A stretch of 64,000 nucleotides of DNA from Dokdonella sp. (lineage in GTDB: Bacteria > Pseudomonadota > Gammaproteobacteria > Xanthomonadales > Rhodanobacteraceae), in assembly GCA_019634795.1 (NCBI GenBank), contig JAHCAR010000002.1, positions 124,001-188,000 on the forward strand. The letters are read 5' to 3'. A program made the translations under genes and the position numbers. This document shows positions 58,313-64,000 of this stretch, piece by piece. The notes beneath the pieces were generated by a model. It was not told the origin of the DNA, made no database searches, and saw only the letters and a list, made by a program, of their open reading frames with translations. How positions within the stretch are numbered: position 1 is the stretch's first letter; every line of letters starts with the position of its first letter.

Positions 58313-59473
58313 ATGGATTTTCGCTTCAGCGACGACCAGCTCTCGATCCAGTCCATCGCCCGCGAGTTCGCGCAGAAGCGCATCGCGCCGGTTGCCGCGG
58401 AGCTCGACGCCTCGGGCAAGTTCCCGCTCGAGAACATCCGCGAGATGGGCCAGCTCGGCCTGATGGGCATCGAGGTTCCGGTGGAGTACGGCGGCGCCGG
58501 CATGGATCCGGTCGCCTATGCCCTGGCCATGATCGAGATCGGCGCCGCCGACACCGCGCATTCGACGATCATGTCGGTGAACAACTCGCTGTACTGCAAC
58601 GGCATCCTGCAGCACGGCACCGAGGAGCAGAAGCAGAAGTACGTGCGTGCGATCGCTTCGGGCGAGCACATCGGCGCCTACGCGCTGACCGAACCGCAGT
58701 CCGGATCCGACGCCTCGGCCATGCATACCCAGGCATCGAAGAACGCGGATGGCGACTGGGTCATCAACGGCAAGAAGAGCTGGATCACCTCGGGTCCGGT
58801 GGCCAAGTACATCATCCTGTTCGCGATCACGACGCCCGGCATCGGGGCCAAGGGCATCTCCGCCTTCATCATCGACACCGATCGCCCCGGTTTCCATGCC
58901 GGCAAGGTCGAACCGAAGCTCGGCATCCGCGCCTCGGCCACCTGCGAGATCGAATTCCACGATTACGTGTGTCCGGCCGCCGACATGCTCGGTCCGCAGG
59001 GCAAGGGTTTCGGCATCGCCATGGGCGTGCTCGATGCCGGTCGCATCGGCATCGCCTCGCAGGCGGTCGGCTTGTGCCGCGCGGCCTACCAGGCCAGCAT
59101 CGCCTACGTGCAGGAGCGCAAGGCATTCGGCCATGCGATCGGCTCGTTCCAGATGATCCAGGCCAAGATCGCCGACATGAAGTGCCGGCTCGATGCGGCC
59201 GAACTGCTGACCCTGCGCGCGGCATTCGCCAAGGGCGAGGCCGACCGCACCGGCGGCCGTTTCAGTACCGAGGCGGCCGTGGCCAAGCTGTATGCCTCGG
59301 AAGCGGCGATGTGGGTGACCCACCAGGCCGTGCAGATCCATGGCGGCATGGGCTATTCGAAGGAAATGCCGCTCGAGCGCTATTTCCGTGATGCCAAGAT
59401 CACCGAGATCTACGAGGGCACGAGCGAGATCCAGCGCCTCGTCATTGCGCGCAACGAGACCGGTCTGCGCTGA
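58313..59473 (+). CDS. Acyl-CoA dehydrogenase (short-chain type)
   Basis: A 386-residue FAD enzyme that oxidises acyl-CoA to trans-2-enoyl-CoA. The sequence has [14 protein letters not shown] (FAD/acyl contact), [36 protein letters not shown] and [22 protein letters not shown]. The catalytic Glu is in IYEGTSEIQ (Glu368), the position used by short-chain and butyryl-CoA dehydrogenases. It passes electrons to ETF in the cytoplasm. It is divergent from the methionine operon with a 181-bp gap. It may supply or consume C4 units connected with the PHB genes, but that is only an inference from proximity. Confidence 0.93.
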   Translation: MDFRFSDDQLSIQSIAREFAQKRIAPVAAELDASGKFPLENIREMGQLGLMGIEVPVEYGGAGMDPVAYALAMIEIGAADTAHSTIMSVNNSLYCNGILQHGTEEQKQKYVRAIASGEHIGAYALTEPQSGSDASAMHTQASKNADGDWVINGKKSWITSGPVAKYIILFAITTPGIGAKGISAFIIDTDRPGFHAGKVEPKLGIRASATCEIEFHDYVCPAADMLGPQGKGFGIAMGVLDAGRIGIASQAVGLCRAAYQASIAYVQERKAFGHAIGSFQMIQAKIADMKCRLDAAELLTLRAAFAKGEADRTGGRFSTEAAVAKLYASEAAMWVTHQAVQIHGGMGYSKEMPLERYFRDAKITEIYEGTSEIQRLVIARNETGLR

Positions 59474-59474
59474 G

Positions 59475-59492
59475 GCCGGAAGGCCTTCCGGC
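59475..59492. terminator. Short palindrome after the acyl-CoA dehydrogenase
   Basis: GCCGGAAG and CTTCCGGC around a 2-nt centre, directly after the stop. It is a compact GC-rich stem without a T-run; a terminator role is only suggested by position between convergent genes. Confidence 0.35.
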
Positions 59493-59560
59493 ATCGGCCA
59501 GGCGACGGCGAGGGCGCTTGCGTGGGCCGGCCGGGATTTCGGGGCGCAGGGTGGCTGTGC

Positions 59561-61378
59561 TCAGCTGGCCTTGCTGGTGCTGCCGAAGCGCGAAACGCTG
59601 GCCAGTGACAGCGTGGTCCTGGGCTCGGTTTTCGGATGCAGCACCTCGGCCAGCATGGCCCGGTCGCGGCCGCTGTTCTTGGCCATGTAGAGGGCATTGT
59701 CGGCATTGCGCATGAGTTCCTCGGCCGACTTGCCGTGTTCGCCATACGTTGCCACGCCGATCGAGACGGTGACCTGGCCGAGCGACAGATTGCGGTGCTG
59801 GACGTCGAGGTTGCGTACCGCAGTGCAGATTTCCTCGGCGCGCAACAAAGCCTGCTCCGCATCGGCCTCGGGCATCAGGATGGTGAATTCCTCGCCGCCA
59901 TAGCGGCAGCTGACGTCCTCGCTGCGCACGGTGCGCGCGAGCAGGGCGCCGAACTGGGAGAGCAGCGTATCGCCGGCTTCGTGCCCGTGAGTGTCGTTGA
60001 AGCGCTTGAAATGATCGACGTCGAGCATCAGCACGCTGAGCGGCAACTGGCGGCGTTCGGCGCGCTGGATCTCGCGCTCGAACGAAGCCTCGAGGTAGCG
60101 CCGGTTGAACAGTCCGGTCAGAGGATCACGCAGGGATTGGGTCCGCAGCGTGTCCTGCAGGCGCAGGTTGGCCATGGCCAGGGAGATCTGCTCGCTGGCC
60201 GCGATCGCGATTTCGCGATTCTCCGCACTGATGTCCTCGTCGCTGGTGACGGTCAGCACGCCGAGCATCTCGCCCTGGGCAACCATCGGTACGCAGAGGT
60301 GGCGCCGGTCGCCGTGGATGCCCGTGTCTGCGTCCGAATGCAGGTGGCGGCAGGTAAACGACGGCAGCGTTCCGGTTGCCGGATGGATATGGCCACGGCG
60401 CAGTGCCCAGCAGTCATTGGGCGAAAACACGAGGTTGTCGGCGGCAATGCCTGTGCCCCAGGCGGCGATCGGCTCGAGCAGGTTTTTCGAGGCGTTGATC
60501 AGGCTGATCGAACCGGAGGTTTCCGAGAGCAGATGCGGCAGTGAAATCTGCAGGCTGCCGGTGGCCTCTTCCATGCTGCGGCAACCCTGCAGCATCTCGC
60601 CGAGTTCCGACAGCTGGCGCAGGGTCCGGGCCAGATCCTGCGACTTGTTGAGGCTCGTGGTCAGCTCGACATTCGCCGATTTCACGCGCGCATCGCTGAT
60701 CAGGCGCCGGCGCTCCTCACGCAGCAACGCGATCAGGGCCAGGCTCAGGATCAGCAGGCAGACCAGGACGGCGCCGGTGGTCAGCATCGTGGTCAGGCCG
60801 GCCTTTTCCTCCATGCGTTTCTCACGCTGGGCCAGCAAGGCGTCTTCGTTGCGAATCATGGACTTGCCGAGCGCATCGATGCGATGGTCTTCGTCCAGCG
60901 AACGGGCGACGTGGAGGGATCTCCGCACGGCGTCGATGCCGCCCGTGGCGTACTGGGTCAGAACCGCATTGATGCCATCGATGCGCTGCTGGATCACGTC
61001 GCGCAACTGGACAGCGTTGGCTGCCTGTTGCGGGTCGTTGGCGACCAGATCGGCCAGGCGCTCGCTGTGCTCCATGGCGCGCGGAAAGTCGCGGTAGTAG
61101 TCCTCGAGCCGCTCGAGCTTGCCGGAGATGATGTAGGCCCGCTGGCTGGCCTCGATATCGTGCAGGGAGGCCAGGGTCAGGGTGATTTCCTGCTTGACTT
61201 CGAGCGAGTGCGTGACCCAGTGGTTGGTGGCGACGAATTCGCCCACGGCCCGGTAAACCTGCACGGCGACGGCGGCGAGGATCAGGGCGAGGACCAGGAA
61301 CGAGGCGACCAGCCGCTGGCTGTATCGCCGGTTCCATGCGCTTGCCGCGCCAGAGAGTCGGGTACCGCTGGGTTTCAT
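59561..61378 (-). CDS. Diguanylate cyclase with CHASE3-like and GAF domains
   Basis: A 605-residue membrane protein. One N-terminal helix (LVASFLVLALILAAVAVQVY) is followed by a CHASE3-like periplasmic helical domain (LHDIEASQRAYIISG, residues 40-185), then a second helix (TTGAVLVCLLILSLALIALL), a GAF domain (about 250-400, with HLCVPMVAQGEMLGVLTV), and a GGDEF domain. The cyclase site is YGGEEF (near 494-498), and RSED lies five residues upstream as a feedback inhibitory I-site, so c-di-GMP synthesis with product inhibition is expected. I chose the ATG at 61378. It is divergent from gdh. Confidence 0.9.
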   Translation of the reverse strand: MKPSGTRLSGAASAWNRRYSQRLVASFLVLALILAAVAVQVYRAVGEFVATNHWVTHSLEVKQEITLTLASLHDIEASQRAYIISGKLERLEDYYRDFPRAMEHSERLADLVANDPQQAANAVQLRDVIQQRIDGINAVLTQYATGGIDAVRRSLHVARSLDEDHRIDALGKSMIRNEDALLAQREKRMEEKAGLTTMLTTGAVLVCLLILSLALIALLREERRRLISDARVKSANVELTTSLNKSQDLARTLRQLSELGEMLQGCRSMEEATGSLQISLPHLLSETSGSISLINASKNLLEPIAAWGTGIAADNLVFSPNDCWALRRGHIHPATGTLPSFTCRHLHSDADTGIHGDRRHLCVPMVAQGEMLGVLTVTSDEDISAENREIAIAASEQISLAMANLRLQDTLRTQSLRDPLTGLFNRRYLEASFEREIQRAERRQLPLSVLMLDVDHFKRFNDTHGHEAGDTLLSQFGALLARTVRSEDVSCRYGGEEFTILMPEADAEQALLRAEEICTAVRNLDVQHRNLSLGQVTVSIGVATYGEHGKSAEELMRNADNALYMAKNSGRDRAMLAEVLHPKTEPRTTLSLASVSRFGSTSKAS

Positions 61379-61862
61379 GACTCGCTCGATTCCAGGGGGA
61401 ATGCACTGAAGGAAACTGCAAGCTGCGTGCCAGTGCTCTGCGCAAGGTGCGGATTTTGCCAACTCGCGCAGATTCCGGGATAAAAAGCTCGATGAAGTTC
61501 ACAAAGTTACCGGTGTATACGCATGCGGACCCTGCCGGCGAGCGGGACAGGCGGGGCCATGCGTCTGCCTGAACAGCCGGTTCAGCGCCGGAAATGACAA
61601 AACCGGCGTGTCTGCTGCCGCGGCCCTAGCGTTCGGGAATGACCCGCCCATGCCGGTGCAGGGCAAGCTCGAGGCATCGGCAGGGTCGGCCGAGGCGCCG
61701 TGTCGAGCCAGCCGCAGGAGGCAGGGGAAACTCCGCCCGTGCCGTGCTTGCGCAGGCCGGGCCGTTCCGTGCGCGGAGGCTCGCGAGCCCCCGCCGCGGT
61801 GGATTCCGCATGGGGTGGAGCGTATCCTCCGCGCCCACCGCCACCGACCCCGAAGAATCGGA
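61379..61862. other. Divergent control region of cyclase and glutamate dehydrogenase
   Basis: 484 bp between divergent starts. Frames here are short and unconvincing. I looked for a riboswitch or clear promoter and could not defend one; several GC-rich inverted repeats occur by composition. The sequence directly before the gdh ATG lacks a strong ribosome site. Confidence 0.45.
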
Positions 61863-64000
61863 ATGAATGCCCAAAGCGTTGCCAGCGAATCCAAGCGTCT
61901 CGAGCCGATCCTGAACCAGATTTCCAGCCAGGGCGGTGCCGCCCGCCAGCGCGATACGCAGGCTTTTGCTGCCCACTTCTTCCGCCACGTGCCGGCCGAC
62001 GACATCGGCGGGCGGGATCCTGCCGAATGGGCACGGATCGCCCAGTACATGTTCGAGTACTTGCGCCAGCGCACGCCGCATACGGCGAAGATCCGGGTCT
62101 TCAATCCGCAGGCCGCCGAGGAAGGCTTCGACAGCAGTCACACCATGATTGCGATCGCCACCGATGACATGCCGTTCCTGGTCGACTCGGTCTCGATGGC
62201 AATCAACCAGGCGAGTCTCGCCACGCACGCGGTCATCCATCCGATCTTCTGTGTCGAGCGTGATCCGGGCGGCCATATCCTGGCCTTCGGCGACGAACAG
62301 AGCGGCCGCGGCGCGGCCGAGTCGGTCATGCTGTTCGAGATCGAGCGGGTCAGCGACGCCAATGAGATAGAGGCATTGCGCAAGAACATTGCAGCGGCGG
62401 TCGAGGACGTGCGCGCGGCGGTCTCTGACTGGCCGAAGATGAAGGCGAAAATGCTCGAGATCGCCGACCAGCTGCCGACCCTCAATCTTCCGTTCGACCA
62501 GGCCAGCCTCGACGAGGCCCAGGAGTTCCTCAAGTGGATCGCCGACGATCACTTCACCTTCGTCGGCTATCGCGAATACCGCGTGGTCGAGGAAGGTGGC
62601 GATGAATTGCTCAAGCCGATCGAGAACACGGGTCTCGGCATCATGCGCGGATCCGAAAAGGGCTTTCCGGCGCGCTCACTGAAAACCCTGGCAGCCAGCG
62701 ATCTCGAGAAGTCCGGCTCGGTCGGCGCCCTGATCCTGACCAAGACCAACTCGCGTTCGCGCGTGCACCGGCCCGGTCACATGGACTACCTCTCGGTGCT
62801 CGGCTTCGACGCGAGCGGCAAGCCGGTCCTCGAACAGCGTTTCCTCGGACTGCTGACCTCTTCGGCGTACATGACGCCGCCGCGCCAGGTGCCGCTGCTG
62901 CGCAAGAACTACGACACCATCCTGACCCGCTCGGGGCTCAAGCGCGACTCGCATTCGGGCAAGGCGCTGCGGCACATCCTCGATACCCTTCCGCGCGACG
63001 AAGTCTTCCAGTGCTCGACCGACGAACTCTACGAGATCGCCATGGCCGTGCTCGACCTGCGCGAGCGCGCACGCACGCGCCTGTTCGTGCGACGGGACCG
63101 CTACGGCCGGTTTTTCTCGATGCTCGCCTATGTGCCGCGCGACCGCTTCAATACCGAAGTGCGCGAGCGTATCGAGGCCATGCTCAGGGACTATTTCCGC
63201 GCCGAACGCATCGACTCGACCGTACTCCTCGACGAGTCGCCGCTGGCCCGCGTGCACATGATCGTGCGTCCGAATCCGGGTGAGCGCCCGGCCTGGAACG
63301 TCGCCGAGCTCGAAGCCAATATCGCCGAGATCGTGCGCAACTGGCACGACGACCTGCGCGAGATCCTCGTCGCCAGCCACGGCGAGGAGCGCGGCAGCAA
63401 GCTTGCCAACCGCTACGGCAAGGCCTTGCCGGCCGGCTACATCGAGAAGGTCACGCCGCAGAACGCGGCTGCGGACGTCGAACTGGCCGCCGCCCTGGCC
63501 GATGCCGATGACATCCAGCTCAACCTGTACCCTTCGCAGAAACAGGATGGCGTGCTGCACTTCAAGGTGTTCCGGCTCGGCGCCGACATCACCTTGTCCG
63601 AAGTCATCCCGCTGCTCGAGAACCTCGGTCTCAGCGTGCTCACGGAGAACCTCTACGAGATCCGCAACAGCGGCAACGCGATCACCATCCAGGACATCCT
63701 GGTCCGGCCCGGTCGCCTCGCCTTCGACCTGAAGAACGTGCGCGACCTGTTCCAGGTGGCCTTCGAGCGCATCTGGCGCGGCGATGCCGAGAACGACGGT
63801 TTCAACAAGCTCGTGCTCGCCGCCCAGCTGGACTGGCGCCAGGTCAGCATCCTGCGCGGCTACTGCAAATACCTGCTGCAGACCGGCGTGCCATTCTCGC
63901 AGGCCTACATGGAGCAGACCCTGGCCAACTATCCCGACATGGCTGGCCTGCTCGTCGAGTTGTTCGAAGCCAAGTTCGATCCGCATCGCCTCGACGCCGG
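61863..64000 (+). CDS. gdh: NAD-specific glutamate dehydrogenase (large GDH), 3'-truncated
   Basis: The first 712 codons of a GDH-180-type enzyme, usually about 1600 residues, that deaminates glutamate to 2-oxoglutarate with NAD+. The frame is open to the window end. Family features in the N-terminal regulatory part are TDDMPFLVDSVSMAINQAS, HPIFCVERDPGG, LKWIADDHFTFVGYREY, LTKTNSRSRVHRPGHMDYL, and, further on, RDRYGRFFSMLAYVPRDRFN and RDYFRAERIDST. The catalytic domain lies beyond the window. The start chosen is the ATG at 61863 (MNAQSVASES). Such enzymes are common in Xanthomonadales and pseudomonads. Confidence 0.95.
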   Translation, partial: MNAQSVASESKRLEPILNQISSQGGAARQRDTQAFAAHFFRHVPADDIGGRDPAEWARIAQYMFEYLRQRTPHTAKIRVFNPQAAEEGFDSSHTMIAIATDDMPFLVDSVSMAINQASLATHAVIHPIFCVERDPGGHILAFGDEQSGRGAAESVMLFEIERVSDANEIEALRKNIAAAVEDVRAAVSDWPKMKAKMLEIADQLPTLNLPFDQASLDEAQEFLKWIADDHFTFVGYREYRVVEEGGDELLKPIENTGLGIMRGSEKGFPARSLKTLAASDLEKSGSVGALILTKTNSRSRVHRPGHMDYLSVLGFDASGKPVLEQRFLGLLTSSAYMTPPRQVPLLRKNYDTILTRSGLKRDSHSGKALRHILDTLPRDEVFQCSTDELYEIAMAVLDLRERARTRLFVRRDRYGRFFSMLAYVPRDRFNTEVRERIEAMLRDYFRAERIDSTVLLDESPLARVHMIVRPNPGERPAWNVAELEANIAEIVRNWHDDLREILVASHGEERGSKLANRYGKALPAGYIEKVTPQNAAADVELAAALADADDIQLNLYPSQKQDGVLHFKVFRLGADITLSEVIPLLENLGLSVLTENLYEIRNSGNAITIQDILVRPGRLAFDLKNVRDLFQVAFERIWRGDAENDGFNKLVLAAQLDWRQVSILRGYCKYLLQTGVPFSQAYMEQTLANYPDMAGLLVELFEAKFDPHRLDA

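Noticed and set aside
61690-61862. Possible cobalamin or other riboswitch upstream of gdh
   Set aside because: A few words (GCCAGCCGCAGGAGGCAGG) loosely recall a B12 element, but the other conserved boxes are missing and gdh is not a typical target.

Overview
The window reads as a chromosomal segment of a high-GC gammaproteobacterium, most likely Xanthomonadales (Lysobacterales). The support is the miaA-hfq-hflX-hflK-hflC-purA order, a methionine synthase split into two genes behind an ArsR-methyltransferase regulator, a large NAD-dependent glutamate dehydrogenase, a class III PHA synthase, and dispersed repeats of the GGGAATGGGGAAT and GTAGGAGCG types that I associate with this group. No phage, plasmid, insertion-sequence or CRISPR genes are visible. 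The placement is an inference; no 16S gene is present.

Layout. 0-8.4 kb: end of folE2, a CsdA-type DEAD-box helicase, tldD and tldE (pmbA) on either side of darP, a small membrane protein and a low-GC lipoprotein. 8.4-14.2 kb (minus strand): tilS-xseB-ispA, tdh and a GGDEF-EAL protein. 14.4-21.1 kb: the miaA-hfq-hflX-hflK-hflC-yjeT-purA superoperon, with a structured leader before hfq and a duplicated purA start flanking a two-hairpin insert. 21.2-28 kb: tRNA-Leu(CAG), rnr, a DUF1579 gene, rlmB, an acyltransferase, a sterol-desaturase-type hydroxylase and a LuxR-type response regulator. 28.1-35.7 kb: rne, with a 34-unit 18-bp tandem repeat in its scaffold half, divergent rluC, a CPBP-family membrane protein, phhB and nfuA. 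35.8-45.5 kb: two small cytochromes c and an RND efflux operon (adaptor plus two permeases) whose permease genes are separated by about 1 kb of nested repeats. 45.6-53.4 kb: isoaspartyl peptidase, M19 dipeptidase, a 3-hydroxybutyrate oligomer hydrolase, phaE-phaC and two small membrane proteins. 53.4-64 kb: the split metH operon, an acyl-CoA dehydrogenase, a diguanylate cyclase and the start of gdh.

How the genes work together. Much of the window is RNA biology: RNase E, RNase R, Hfq, DEAD-box helicase, MiaA, TilS, RlmB, RluC, HflX and DarP. A second theme is carbon storage: a 3HB oligomer hydrolase sits beside PhaE and PhaC, with an acyl-CoA dehydrogenase 6 kb away. The methionine operon couples a SAM-binding regulator to both halves of B12-dependent MetH. 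Two c-di-GMP proteins of predicted opposite activity lie 45 kb apart.

The strongest undescribed signal is a roughly 585-bp non-coding inverted repeat at 41672-42256. Its two arms each carry a series of short hairpins. The stems differ between the arms by paired, compensating changes while the loops stay the same, which points to selection on folded RNA or single-stranded DNA. Other unusual features are the RNase E repeat, the histone-like tail on PhaE, the purA duplication, and two genes (hflX, ispA) whose conserved N-terminus has no ATG, GTG or TTG start.
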